From the NCBI RefSeq assembly GCF_013041605.1, contig NZ_JABEQC010000003.1:45898-109897 (forward strand): a DNA stretch of 64,000 nucleotides. Reading direction: 5' to 3'. This stretch comes from Vibrio plantisponsor. GTDB taxonomy: Bacteria; Pseudomonadota; Gammaproteobacteria; Enterobacterales; Vibrionaceae. The notes beneath the pieces were generated by a model. That model searched no databases. It was not told where the DNA came from and saw only the letters and a list, made by a program, of their open reading frames with translations. Shown here one piece after another: positions 43,674-50,959 of the stretch. Position 1 is the stretch's first letter. Each line of letters opens with the position of its first letter. Position numbers and translations under genes: made by a program.

Positions 43674-44245
43674 CAAGCACTCTCCATTAATTCAATTGAA
43701 CCGCTTACTTCGTTACCAAACACATCCCAACCGTCCGTTGCTGTTCTGGCGAACATTTCAAGGCGTGGAACATCACCGGCTAACTCAACAATATCTTCAC
43801 GGAATTCATTTGGCTTTTCGCTGTGCCTGCCAACGGGAGCACGACGAACAGCACGAACACTTCTCGAAGCAGGTTTAAATTTGCCTTTGGTGGCGATAAT
43901 CGCGGATTCAGAACCAGCACGGGTGTAATAGCCCAACCCGAAGAACGGTAGGTTGTTCTTGGTTAGCTTTTCCCACACAAAGCCGTTCATGTTGCGTAGT
44001 GTAAAACCCCACGCTTTGACTAAATCAATCGCTTCCTGTGGCATTGCCCCAACCCACCACATCACCAATAAGCAATCATCTGCAGCAAGTTCATTCACAG
44101 GTAGGTTCTTCAAATCTTCAATGGTCATGCAATCGTAGAGCTGAGCAGCTCCGCTTGTCATATTGCCGCCTGTACGCTTGGAGTTAAACGCCCAAGGGGG
44201 ATCAGCATAAATCACTGAGTATTTCTTTTGCTCTGCTTGGTTCAC
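43673..44245 (-). CDS. MT-A70-family DNA N6-adenine methyltransferase
   Basis: 190 residues. Catalytic DPPW in YSVIYADPPWAFNSKRTGG near residue 15, LPVNELAADDCLLVMWWVGAMP near 49, GFTLRNMNGFVWEKLTK and the closing ARTATDGWDVFGNEV. These are MT-A70 hallmarks seen in many phages. It probably modifies adenines of phage DNA to evade restriction. It overlaps the DnaC-like gene as ATGA. Confidence 0.88.
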   Translation of the reverse strand: MNQAEQKKYSVIYADPPWAFNSKRTGGNMTSGAAQLYDCMTIEDLKNLPVNELAADDCLLVMWWVGAMPQEAIDLVKAWGFTLRNMNGFVWEKLTKNNLPFFGLGYYTRAGSESAIIATKGKFKPASRSVRAVRRAPVGRHSEKPNEFREDIVELAGDVPRLEMFARTATDGWDVFGNEVSGSIELMESA

Positions 44246-44964
44246 GCTTCCCCCTTACGAGCCTGACGGCGGTAACTTTCCCATGTAAAACCAACCCACT
44301 CGCCATTTTCTAACAAACGCTCTATCACTCGCTCACCAAGCACATGCGTTAAGTCATTCACGTTTAGGTTGGAAAGAATACCGGTTGGTTTCTCGTTGGT
44401 ATAACGTGAATCGATGATGGTATTAATCATGATAGCTTCATGGTCGTTCATGCGTTGTACGCCAACTTCGTCCAGAACCAGTAAATCAACTTCAGCCAAG
44501 TATTTCAGGAACTGCGCCTCAGTAACGTTCGAACCCTTGTTGTACTTGTCGCGAATTTTCAGCATCAGCTCAGCAACAGTGATCACCAAAACGTTTTTCT
44601 TACGCGCCATCAGTGCATTCGCCATCGCACAAGCTAAGTGGTTTTTACCTGTGCCGGTTGAACCAGAGAACACAAAGTTCTTAGGCAAGCCGTCAAAGAA
44701 TTCAGTAACCCAACGACGAGAAACGTTAAACGCCTGACGCTGTCCCTGATTGGTGGTGACGTAATTATCAAACGAGCACTTGAGGTGCTTTTTGCCAATA
44801 CCGGAACGCCCAAGAACTGACTGAGCTTTACACGATTGGTGGTGCGCATACACCGCCTGACTAGTCTGCTGAACAGACTGATCATGAATCCGCGCCATTT
44901 GCTCACGAGTGTACGGAACCACATTGGCAGGCATGGCCTGTTGTAATCGCTGCATGAAATTCAT
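44242..44964 (-). CDS. DnaC-like helicase loader ATPase
   Basis: 240 residues. GSTGTGKNHLACAMANALMA near residue 101 is the DnaC-type P-loop (GKN rather than GKT, as in E. coli DnaC). Walker B VDLLVLDEVGVQ near 160 and sensor-like GILSNLNVNDL near 203. It would load the host DnaB helicase at the phage origin, the role of lambda P. It overlaps both neighbours by 4 bases. Confidence 0.88.
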   Translation of the reverse strand: MNFMQRLQQAMPANVVPYTREQMARIHDQSVQQTSQAVYAHHQSCKAQSVLGRSGIGKKHLKCSFDNYVTTNQGQRQAFNVSRRWVTEFFDGLPKNFVFSGSTGTGKNHLACAMANALMARKKNVLVITVAELMLKIRDKYNKGSNVTEAQFLKYLAEVDLLVLDEVGVQRMNDHEAIMINTIIDSRYTNEKPTGILSNLNVNDLTHVLGERVIERLLENGEWVGFTWESYRRQARKGEA

Positions 44965-45818
44965 TGGTCGCCCCCTTGTGCGTTGCGTTCACGAAACCAC
45001 GCTGGAGCTTCGTACTGGCTTGTGTCCATGTTCTCGGAATACGGTTCGACTTGGTTGATTGCTGGCTTACTCTGCCCTTGCTGCGGAGCTTTCAGCGCGA
45101 ACAGCCCTACCCATTCGAAGTCGATAGACTGGTCAACAATGCGCTGCTGCAAGGTTTGGTCACCATGGCTGAGTTGCACAAGTTCGTTCATGACACGAAG
45201 TTCACCACGTTCGGTTTTGAATGGTTTCTTGAGTTTGGCGCGATAATCCAACCACTGAGCCCAAGCAACCGTGTTGAGCTGCTTTGGCAATTTGGAATTT
45301 TCTACTCGAGATTTGCGTAAGATCTTTTTGTTAGTAGTCTCTGGTAGTCTATGTGTAGTCTCTGTTTTAGTTTGGCTGATTCCGCCATCACTGCTTGGCG
45401 GTTTCGTGCAATCTAGCGTGGCGCTTTCCGCCATTCTAGTTTGGCGCATTCCGCCATACTGGTCTGGCGCTTCCGTACATTCTGGATTTGGCAGGTTTTC
45501 GCACTCTTTTTGACTGAGAAGTAACAGCAAATTTTTGTCATTAATGCGATAGAAAACACGACAAGGCACACCCTGTTTTTTCTCTTCCAGAATGCCGAGT
45601 GACTTCAACTTTTTGCGCGCAGTTTCCTGCTCACGACGCGTCATTCCCGTTTCTGCTTCCCACTCATCTTGCGTTTTGTAGAAGTAACCAGACCCGTTGG
45701 TTCTACGGCTCCAATACAAAGCTTGGCTGAGGAACAAAGCGCCAGTGATCCCAAGCCCTAACTCAACAAACGGTCGATGAAACGCAATGGGGCGATCAAG
45801 CAATTCGACAAGGTTCAT
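44961..45818 (-). CDS. Replication protein with winged-helix N-terminus (lambda O-like position)
   Basis: 285 residues. The N-terminal 95 residues read as a winged helix (ELGLGITGALFLSQALYWS, FYKTQDEWEAETGMTRREQE, ARKKLKSLGILEEK). The middle (about 110-165) is a low-complexity linker encoded by 23-bp iterons. The C-terminus (AWAQWLDYRAKLKKPFKTERG, DFEWVGLFAL) resembles DnaT/loader-interacting regions. It is followed by a DnaC-like gene, so it likely binds the iterons inside its own gene and recruits the loader, as lambda O does. Confidence 0.75.
   Translation of the reverse strand: MNLVELLDRPIAFHRPFVELGLGITGALFLSQALYWSRRTNGSGYFYKTQDEWEAETGMTRREQETARKKLKSLGILEEKKQGVPCRVFYRINDKNLLLLLSQKECENLPNPECTEAPDQYGGMRQTRMAESATLDCTKPPSSDGGISQTKTETTHRLPETTNKKILRKSRVENSKLPKQLNTVAWAQWLDYRAKLKKPFKTERGELRVMNELVQLSHGDQTLQQRIVDQSIDFEWVGLFALKAPQQGQSKPAINQVEPYSENMDTSQYEAPAWFRERNAQGGDQ
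45335..45361. repeat. Three TAGTCT repeats beside the iterons
   Basis: TAGTCT at 45335, 45345 and 45356, spaced by about one helical turn, next to T-rich sequence. Possibly an origin-unwinding or protein-binding element. Confidence 0.45.
45373..45492. repeat. 23-bp iterons, probable prophage replication origin
   Basis: TGGC-anchored units begin at 45373, 45396, 45419, 45442, 45465 and 45489 (periods 23, 23, 23, 23, 24). The fuller unit resembles TTGGCGCATTCCGCCATACT, though copies 2, 5 and 6 are diverged. The period is not a multiple of three, so the protein does not repeat. That argues for a DNA function. The lambda origin sits inside gene O in the same way. Confidence 0.75.
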
Positions 45819-45940
45819 TGAGCTCTCCTACAGCATGCCCACAGGCGTTTAAATTCTTCGTGGCTAACTTCCACGGTGATTTTTCCGTTAAAGACGATCC
45901 AGTGATCGACTCCCCTAACGATTTTTCGATAAAGGCTCAT
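45815..45940 (-). CDS. Small phage protein, 41 residues
   Basis: Starts at an ATG in the context TGTGCAATGAG with GGAG upstream, and its stop overlaps the replication gene as ATGA. The product begins MSLYRKIVRGVDHWIVFNGK and ends ...KRLWACCRRAQ. It has the same start context as the rightward early genes. Too short for family recognition, but coupling and ribosome site support it. Confidence 0.6.
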   Translation of the reverse strand: MSLYRKIVRGVDHWIVFNGKITVEVSHEEFKRLWACCRRAQ

Positions 45941-45982
45941 TGCACAAAGCTCTCCATGGTTTGGTGATTAGAGGCGCAGGTA

Positions 45983-45997
45983 TGTGGTGGTCAGCCA
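45983..45997 (-). other. CTGACCA hairpin H (leftward early operon)
   Basis: On the minus strand GTGG-CTGACCA-CCAC, 38 bases before the TGCAATGA of the 41-residue gene. It has the same loop as hairpins in the rightward operon. Confidence 0.6.
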
Positions 45998-46009
45998 CTG
46001 CGCTTATCA

Positions 46010-46558
46010 TCACGCGGCTTTTTTATTCATTAGCGTTTCAAGGTATTCGAGCATTGGAGTATGCGAGTTCTTCGCTTCCTGAACTTCCCGGTAAGCATCA
46101 CGAAGCTGGTCAATGCTCGCGTTCTCGCCCAGAGAAATAACAGCCCGGAAAGCTTCCGATGTTTCTTTGTTGTGGTTGTGCAGCAGTTGGTCACGGCATG
46201 CGTTCACATCACTGGCACCAATGGCAGTAACAGAAAAGCCTAATGGGTTTAAAAACTGGTTCAGCATGTCGCAGGCGCGTTTGGCTGGCATGGCACGAAG
46301 TACCGCAGGTAATAAATCCATCATGGTAGCTTTCGCTTCCACACTGGTACGCTCTACATAACGGAAGAAGTTTTGCGCGTTGTTCTTGTCGTCTTTGCCC
46401 GGCACTTTGAGCAGCTCTTTACGTTGTGCGTCGATTTCATGCCCAAGGTCGAGTTTGTGATACAAGCCAGCGACACGGTGACTAATCACCTCTTTGCTCA
46501 GTTCCGTTCGCCAACTTTCTATTGCGTTACGCATAACGCCTTTAAAACTCATATTCAT
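46010..46558 (-). CDS. Early protein at the cII position, unknown
   Basis: 182 residues, helical, no membrane segment. MRNAIESWRTELSKEVISHR, FFRYVERTSVEAKATMMDLLPAVLRAMP and LGENASIDQLRDAYREVQE. It is the second gene of the leftward early operon, between the Cro-like and replication genes, where lambda-like phages carry cII-type activators. No clear HTH by eye, so a regulator role rests on position. Confidence 0.6.
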   Translation of the reverse strand: MNMSFKGVMRNAIESWRTELSKEVISHRVAGLYHKLDLGHEIDAQRKELLKVPGKDDKNNAQNFFRYVERTSVEAKATMMDLLPAVLRAMPAKRACDMLNQFLNPLGFSVTAIGASDVNACRDQLLHNHNKETSEAFRAVISLGENASIDQLRDAYREVQEAKNSHTPMLEYLETLMNKKAA

Positions 46559-46607
46559 GTTTGGTTCCCTTACTGGTTAAACGTACAGAATGTTGTTATT
46601 CATCCCC

Positions 46608-46841
46608 TCATGACTGAAGCTTGTTATCTTTAGGCACTAAGGGATTAGGGAAGACTTCTGTGAATTGGCACTGAATGCCCAACGCCGTAAAAGCGTTCAC
46701 AATCTTCCATCCCATATTGATATTTACTGCCCGAATTCCAGACTCGTAGTTACCAATGGTTGATGGGATAACTCCAACCAACTCACCTAGCTTCGACTGA
46801 CTGATTCCGGCTTGACTGCGAAATAATGAAATATTGTTCAT
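46608..46841 (-). CDS. Cro-like HTH regulator
   Basis: 77 residues from the ATG at 46841, with GGAGGGC upstream. A longer frame crosses the operators and is rejected. An HTH_3-type domain is visible: FRSQAGISQSKLGELVGVIPSTIGNYE over about residues 7-33. It is divergent from the CI-like gene, with three operators between, and is first in the leftward lytic operon. Its recognition helix (PSTIGNYESGIR) resembles that of the repressor (ASRIGNYEAGVR), as expected for a Cro/CI pair sharing sites. Confidence 0.82.
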   Translation of the reverse strand: MNNISLFRSQAGISQSKLGELVGVIPSTIGNYESGIRAVNINMGWKIVNAFTALGIQCQFTEVFPNPLVPKDNKLQS

Positions 46842-46865
46842 TGATAGCCCTCCGAAAATGAGAAT

Positions 46866-46925
46866 ACACAAATCGTGTTTAATAGTAAACACAAATAGTG
46901 TGCTTACACCGCACACGGAGCGTGT
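46866..46925. promoter_or_regulatory. Three repressor operators between cro-like and cI-like genes
   Basis: Three 13-bp palindromes of form ACAC-N5-GTGT at 46866-46878, 46889-46901 and 46913-46925, with centres 23 and 24 bases apart. The layout is like lambda OR1-3. Confidence 0.78.
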
Positions 46926-46931
46926 TAATTT

Positions 46932-47600
46932 ATGAGTATGAATAAAAAACAAGAAGTGGGATTGCGCTTAAAGCAGTTCCGAGAAGCCCAAGGCATAAGC
47001 CAAAAGACCCTAGCTGAGAAATGCGGCTGGGGTGCGTCTCGTATTGGCAATTACGAAGCTGGCGTAAGAAGTATCAATTTAGATGATGCTGAAATCATTG
47101 CGTCTGTATTAAAGATCAAGCCATATCAGATTCTATTTGATGCTTCAGAGATAGAAGCTCTGCCAAACGTAGGGCAAATTGATATTCAACCAAAGTTCCA
47201 AAACTCATTCCCTCTATTAAGCTCTGTTCAAGCAGGCCAATGGACCGAAGCTTGTGAAGCCTATTCACTTGATGAGATTGACGAATGGTACGAAGCCACG
47301 GTTAAAACATCAGAACGCTGCTTTTGGCTGAGAGTTCAAGGTGACTCAATGACAAGTCCATCAGGCGTTAGCGTTCCTGAAGGTACACTTGTATTAGTTG
47401 ATACCGAAAAAGAACACGGTAATGGTTCTCTTGTTGTCGCTAAACTAACGGATGTGAACGAAGCGACCTTTAAGAAGTTCGTTTCTGATGGTGGTCAGGA
47501 TTACTTGAAGCCGCTGAACAAAGATTACAAAACAGTTCCTATCAATGGTAACTGCAAGATCATTGGCGTAGTTGTTGAAGCGAGACTAAGGCTGATTTAA
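46932..47600 (+). CDS. cI: LexA/CI-type prophage repressor (S24 peptidase)
   Basis: 222 residues. N-terminal HTH (FREAQGISQKTLAEKCGWGASRIGNYE, about 14-40). The autocleavage domain has an Ala-Gly cut site (SVQAG, residues 99-102), catalytic Ser139 in QGDSM and Lys171 in VVAKL. It should keep the prophage silent and be cleaved with RecA after SOS. It reads away from the Cro-like gene and forms an operon with the next gene, ended by a terminator. The antirepressor at 13934 may target it. Confidence 0.9.
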   Translation: MSMNKKQEVGLRLKQFREAQGISQKTLAEKCGWGASRIGNYEAGVRSINLDDAEIIASVLKIKPYQILFDASEIEALPNVGQIDIQPKFQNSFPLLSSVQAGQWTEACEAYSLDEIDEWYEATVKTSERCFWLRVQGDSMTSPSGVSVPEGTLVLVDTEKEHGNGSLVVAKLTDVNEATFKKFVSDGGQDYLKPLNKDYKTVPINGNCKIIGVVVEARLRLI

Positions 47601-47622
47601 ACAAGATAATTATAGGTTTGTA

Positions 47623-48423
47623 ATGACTACGTTTCTGGTTAGCGATTCTTCAGGTACTTGCGATTCCATGTGGTCCAATACAAATGGGCTGGAAGTGGAT
47701 GTCCCACTCAACAAATATTTGTTTATTCCAAACTTGGATATTTTTGACGAAGAGACTCAACAAACAATCGGCGCTGAACGTATAATTTTCTACAGCGGTG
47801 TTTATGACCAAATATTACTGCATCAAGCGCTAATTTTAGGAATGCTCGACAAAGAGCAATATGAAGTACAAGCGGAGAACTGTGCATCATTAGGATTTGA
47901 TTCGTTAAGTTTTGTCGATGTCACCATACATGAATGGACACCCATTCCAACCAAATGTATCCATGATCAAGGGCTAATTGCAGGCGGAACTGGGGCTTAT
48001 CACGCAATACACGCCTATGTTGATAGTATGTATAATACAAAACTTGCGGTGATTGAGGCATGTAAAATAGATCCATATTCATCTGAGCCAGTGTCTGTGT
48101 TTAATCACACTCTTGACGGTGATCATACTGTCGAAAACTTAAGCGATATTGGCAATGCCGAGTATGACGAGATATACTCGCAGGTAGAAAAGTTAATTTT
48201 ATCTATGCAAACAGGTGAGAGAGGAGGCCTTATGGATAAAGTAAGATATTCTGGTTGTACGACTTCACCAAATGCTGAAGCTCCACCAGTTGATGTTAAA
48301 GAAGTCATTGAAAAATACAAAAAAAATGGTGTAAAAGTTAGAGTTAGAGGTAAAAAGCCTACATTCTCTAATGATGCAGAGCTTAACAAAGAAAAAATTA
48401 AAACAAGAAAGATATCTGCATAA
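47623..48423 (+). CDS. Unknown protein co-expressed with the repressor
   Basis: 266 residues, 22 bases after cI and before a strong terminator, so probably made in the lysogen. The text FLVSDSSGTCDSMWSNTNG, ERIIFYSGVYDQILLHQALILG and IAGGTGAYHAIHAYVDSM suggests a globular alpha/beta enzyme-like core. It is somewhat reminiscent of Ntn-hydrolase/proteasome-like folds, but I cannot show this. The C-terminal 50 residues are basic. Genes in this slot are often superinfection-exclusion or defence cargo. Confidence 0.6.
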   Translation: MTTFLVSDSSGTCDSMWSNTNGLEVDVPLNKYLFIPNLDIFDEETQQTIGAERIIFYSGVYDQILLHQALILGMLDKEQYEVQAENCASLGFDSLSFVDVTIHEWTPIPTKCIHDQGLIAGGTGAYHAIHAYVDSMYNTKLAVIEACKIDPYSSEPVSVFNHTLDGDHTVENLSDIGNAEYDEIYSQVEKLILSMQTGERGGLMDKVRYSGCTTSPNAEAPPVDVKEVIEKYKKNGVKVRVRGKKPTFSNDAELNKEKIKTRKISA

Positions 48424-48439
48424 CCAAAAGATTAAACAT

Positions 48440-48467
48440 AAAACCGCCTTCGTGGCGGTTTTTTTAT
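48440..48467 (+). terminator. Terminator of the repressor operon
   Basis: AAAACCGCC-TTCGT-GGCGGTTTTTTT. Confidence 0.92.
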
Positions 48468-48484
48468 ACCTGCAACAAAAATAA

Positions 48485-48564
48485 ACACAATTTGTGTTTG
48501 ACACATCAATCACGTTATGTGTATTTTATTTATGCCGAAACAAAACAACGAACATGTTTTGTGT
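48485..48564 (+). promoter_or_regulatory. Rightward early promoter with second operator cluster
   Basis: Operator ACACAATTTGTGT (48485-48497) overlaps a TTGACA -35 (48498-48503), with TATTTT 18 bases on as -10. Near-copies of ACAC-N5-GTGT lie at 48510-48522 and 48552-48564, one mismatch each. This is the expected CI-controlled promoter of the early operon that ends in the excisionase. Confidence 0.7.
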
Positions 48565-48575
48565 GTAATGAGCCG

Positions 48576-48590
48576 CGGCTTGACCAACCG
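48576..48590 (+). other. CTTGACCAA hairpin A
   Basis: CGG-CTTGACCAA-CCG, a weak 3-bp stem, followed directly by hairpin B. It could also lie inside a 22-codon frame from 48568. Confidence 0.4.
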
Positions 48591-48595
48591 ATCTC

Positions 48596-48614
48596 CCCGA
48601 CTTGACCAATCGGG
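48596..48614 (+). other. CTTGACCAA hairpin B
   Basis: CCCGA-CTTGACCAA-TCGGG, 14 bases before a TGCAATGA (48629-48636). Confidence 0.6.
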
Positions 48615-48645
48615 TAACCAGAACTTCATGCAATGAGACTTTGAA

Positions 48646-48921
48646 ATGAAAACACTATCGCTACAACAAACACACAAGCTAATCAGCAACATCCATGTGC
48701 TGAACACTGGCTGTGACCAGCTAAAGGAAACGTTGGCAGATTTACCGAAAGACGATCCGTTCCGAATCAGTGCCGAAGCAATCATTGAAGGTGCGGAAGA
48801 TTTTCAACACTTGGAATTTCAGGTGCAGGAAATCACTTGTGAACATGCAGAAAAGCTATTCGGTGATCTTGAAAGACTTCGCGTAGAAGCTGATAAGCGT
48901 AATCAAGAATTTGACCACTAG
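48646..48921 (+). CDS. Early protein of unknown function (91 residues)
   Basis: First clear gene of the rightward early operon. It is preceded by a TGCAATGA whose ATG opens only a three-codon frame (Met-Arg-Leu-stop) ending just before this start. Acidic, helical (LISNIHVLNTGCDQLKETLA, ITCEHAEKLFGDLERLRVEA). No family recognised. Confidence 0.65.
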   Translation: MKTLSLQQTHKLISNIHVLNTGCDQLKETLADLPKDDPFRISAEAIIEGAEDFQHLEFQVQEITCEHAEKLFGDLERLRVEADKRNQEFDH

Positions 48922-48938
48922 AAAGAGAAAACCCCCAT

Positions 48939-48959
48939 CGGTGACCAAACCAACAGGGG
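48939..48959 (+). other. GACCAA hairpin C
   Basis: Inner GGT-GACCAA-ACC inside an outer CCCC/GGGG stem (about 48933-48959), followed by TGCAATGA at 48969. A variant member of the hairpin family. Confidence 0.45.
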
Positions 48960-48972
48960 CGTTCTTTGTGCA

Positions 48973-49011
48973 ATGAGACTTTCGCCTCGCATGCAGTATA
49001 AACGCGGCTGA
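48973..49011 (+). CDS. Possible 12-residue leader or small peptide
   Basis: ATG in TGTGCAATGAG context with AGGGG upstream opens MRLSPRMQYKRG, and its stop TGA lies within the CTGACCA loop of hairpin D. Start context equals that of real genes nearby. Coding is unproven. Confidence 0.3.
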   Translation: MRLSPRMQYKRG

Positions 49012-49030
49012 CCACCAAAAACAAGCGTTT
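49000..49030 (+). other. CTGACCA hairpin D
   Basis: GG-CTGACCA-CC within a larger AAACGC/GCGTTT stem. The next TGCAATGA is at 49072. Confidence 0.5.
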
Positions 49031-49075
49031 AGGCTGAGTGCGGGTATTCACCCAAACCAAATAGGATTCTGTGCA

Positions 49076-49336
49076 ATGAGTACTATGACTTTCCGCAACT
49101 CACAAGAAGCGTTCATCCATAAACACGTTTCTCTGAAACTCACTGAAAAAGGCTTTGAGACTTTAGACGTAAAACGCGCGGCAAACTTCGCTGTTGATAC
49201 CTACCGGAACACAGCATCGTTTGGCGGCTCCAGGGGTGGCAAATGCTTCGACTTCTGTCTGGCAAAAGCAGAACAACTGCTCTCCCCTATCAAAAAGCAA
49301 GCCGCCAAGAACAAGCGCAAGGCTAAAGCGGCATGA
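49076..49336 (+). CDS. Early protein of unknown function (86 residues)
   Basis: Starts in the TGCAATGA context with AGGA about 10 bases upstream. FRNSQEAFIHKHVSLKLTEKGFE, then FDFCLAKAEQLLSP, then a Lys/Ala-rich basic tail suggesting nucleic-acid contact. It overlaps the next gene as ATGA. No family recognised. Confidence 0.65.
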   Translation: MSTMTFRNSQEAFIHKHVSLKLTEKGFETLDVKRAANFAVDTYRNTASFGGSRGGKCFDFCLAKAEQLLSPIKKQAAKNKRKAKAA

Positions 49337-49707
49337 GCGACGAACGTAAACGCAAGCAAGCCGCTATTCGGGCAAAGCGCTTAAGAGAGAAACGTAAGAA
49401 CAGCGGTGAGCAAGATATTCGCGTATCGCTTTCTGAGCTGGAACAGCAAAAGCTCAGTGAAATTAGCCAGTTCTTCGGTTATCCCAATGAACCAATTGCC
49501 GATGTAGAAACTTTGCAGTCACTAATTCACCGGGTACATGCAGAGATTCCAACCATAGAGAAGCAATTAGGTAAGTGCAGTAAGTGTGGTGAACAACTGC
49601 CACAAGGCTGCGCCAAATTACGCGAAGGCGGTTTGTTTAAGGGGGATGCCACTTGCTGGCACACCATCAACCGAAATCGATTAATTCCATTAAGGAGTCA
49701 ACAATGA
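49333..49707 (+). CDS. Basic early protein with zinc-ribbon-like Cys
   Basis: 124 residues. Very basic N-terminus (RKRKQAAIRAKRLREKRK), a helical middle (VSLSELEQQKLSEISQFFG) and CSKCGEQLPQGC near residues 82-93 with a later Cys-Trp-His, a possible zinc site. It overlaps genes on both sides as ATGA, so it belongs to a coupled set. Function unknown. Confidence 0.65.
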   Translation: MSDERKRKQAAIRAKRLREKRKNSGEQDIRVSLSELEQQKLSEISQFFGYPNEPIADVETLQSLIHRVHAEIPTIEKQLGKCSKCGEQLPQGCAKLREGGLFKGDATCWHTINRNRLIPLRSQQ

Positions 49708-49781
49708 GTATCGCAACCTACGCTATGGCATGTGTGGTGTTCTACCTCCTGTATTCATGGAGTGAACGCAATGCAAAGTAA
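49704..49781 (+). CDS. Single-span membrane micropeptide (25 residues)
   Basis: AAGGAG 7 bases before the ATG at 49704. The product has a hydrophobic run IATYAMACVVFYLLYSW and then SERNAK. It overlaps the gene before as ATGA and the DUF7220-like gene by 11 bases. Size and coupling suggest a genuine small phage membrane peptide. Confidence 0.55.
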   Translation: MSIATYAMACVVFYLLYSWSERNAK

Positions 49782-50007
49782 GAAGCAAAGCCTGATTGAA
49801 AGTGTTTTGAATGTTCTGATTGGCTACCTGGTAGCACTGTTAAGCCAACTGATCATCTTCCCGTTGTTCGGGGTAAACCTGCCACTTTTAGACAATTTAT
49901 TAATTGGGGCGTTCTTTACCATCGTTTCAATTATCCGCAGCTACACGCTAAGAAGAATCTTCAACCGTAAGCAGCTGCGTAACCCAATAGCAGACATGCC
50001 GAACTGA
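49771..50007 (+). CDS. DUF7220-like small membrane protein
   Basis: 78 residues. QSLIESVLNVLIGYLVALLS, QLIIFPLFGVNLPLLDNLLIG and FTIVSIIRSYTLRRIFN form two membrane segments with the motif pattern of the DUF7220 family in phages and mobile elements. Function unknown. Its stop codon lies in the loop of hairpin E. Confidence 0.75.
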   Translation: MQSKKQSLIESVLNVLIGYLVALLSQLIIFPLFGVNLPLLDNLLIGAFFTIVSIIRSYTLRRIFNRKQLRNPIADMPN

Positions 50008-50015
50008 CCAGCGGC
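49998..50015 (+). other. CTGACCA hairpin E
   Basis: GCCG-[AACTGACCAG]-CGGC, overlapping the end of the preceding gene. The next TGCAATGA is at 50044. Confidence 0.5.
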
Positions 50016-50047
50016 TAACCATTAACTTAAACAAGGAAATTTGTGCA

Positions 50048-50902
50048 ATGAGCATTGAAAAACTACCAGTAGAACGCGACGAAATGGGCTTTTGGACTCA
50101 CCCTAACCTGCCTAACTTTGGTGAAGTGGTATCCAAGGATACGCTAGAAGCCTTTGAGAATGAGAACAACATTACTGTTGTCATTTATTCCATGGAAGGT
50201 AATGCCGATCAGGACATCATTGATCAATGGTTCGAAGCTGGCGAAAGCTGCATTAAGTGGGAACCAACACCACCTTCACGCAGTTCATTCATTTTATCAA
50301 TCCACGATACAGAAGATGGTCCTTGCGTTTGGTGGGCGGTTCCAAAGCCTAAAGAAATCATGCTCGATATTGAATGCATGGGTAAAGGTAGCAAAGCTCC
50401 AATCACCAGTTTAGGTGCAGTGGTGTTTAATCCAAGCACTGGTGAACTGGGTAACGAATTTGAAGTTGTCGTTAATCTGAATAGCTCCGCTTATTACGGT
50501 GAAATGGACGCTTCAACCGTAGTTTGGTGGCTACAGCAAAGTAATGAAGCCCGTGCTATTTACGCCAAAGACACGCCTAAATCCACGTTGAAAGATGCCC
50601 TAACCCAATTCAATGAATGGCTTTCTGCCCAGGGTGATCCAAACGACCTTTATCTATGGGGTAACGGAAAAGAGTTCGACAACGTAATTGTCCGCAATGC
50701 CTTTGATGCCTGTCGTATCAGACCAAACTTCTCGCACTGGAATGATAGTGATGTCCGCACCATAGTAAAAATGGGACGCGACATTCTGAACATCGACCCG
50801 AAAACCACACTAGAACGCGAAGGTGTTCACCACTCTGCGCTCGACGACGCCAAGTTCCAAGCCCGTTATGTAAGCGAAATTTGGCAAGCATTTAAAAAGT
50901 AA
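50048..50902 (+). CDS. DEDDh 3'-5' exonuclease (Exo VIII/Rv2179c-like)
   Basis: 284 residues from an ATG in TGCAATGA context with AAGGAA upstream. A unique N-terminal region (about 1-100) precedes the exonuclease core: IMLDIECMGKGSKAPITSLGAVVF near residue 100 (DxE), LYLWGNGKEFDNVIVRNAF near 205 (Asp) and REGVHHSALDDAKFQARYV near 258 (His and Asp). Phage enzymes of this group degrade DNA or RNA 3' ends, in the position of lambda exo in the early operon. It may serve recombination or host takeover. Confidence 0.82.
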   Translation: MSIEKLPVERDEMGFWTHPNLPNFGEVVSKDTLEAFENENNITVVIYSMEGNADQDIIDQWFEAGESCIKWEPTPPSRSSFILSIHDTEDGPCVWWAVPKPKEIMLDIECMGKGSKAPITSLGAVVFNPSTGELGNEFEVVVNLNSSAYYGEMDASTVVWWLQQSNEARAIYAKDTPKSTLKDALTQFNEWLSAQGDPNDLYLWGNGKEFDNVIVRNAFDACRIRPNFSHWNDSDVRTIVKMGRDILNIDPKTTLEREGVHHSALDDAKFQARYVSEIWQAFKK

Positions 50903-50910
50903 CGATTCCC

Positions 50911-50933
50911 CTAGCCGCCTGACCAGCGGCTAG
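50911..50933 (+). other. CTGACCA hairpin F
   Basis: Perfect 8-bp stem CTAGCCGC / GCGGCTAG around CTGACCA. TGCAATGA follows 22 bases later. Confidence 0.7.
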
Positions 50934-50959
50934 TCAATTAACCAACCGAGATCAGTGCA

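Noticed and set aside
45335..45492. Evenly spaced repeats that could suggest a CRISPR array
   Set aside because: Units are contiguous 23-mers with divergence and no unique spacers, and lie inside a coding gene. Iterons fit better.
48568..48636. 22-codon frame from the ATG at 48568 across hairpins A and B
   Set aside because: The paired stems explain the sequence better, and it has no clear ribosome site. Left uncalled.
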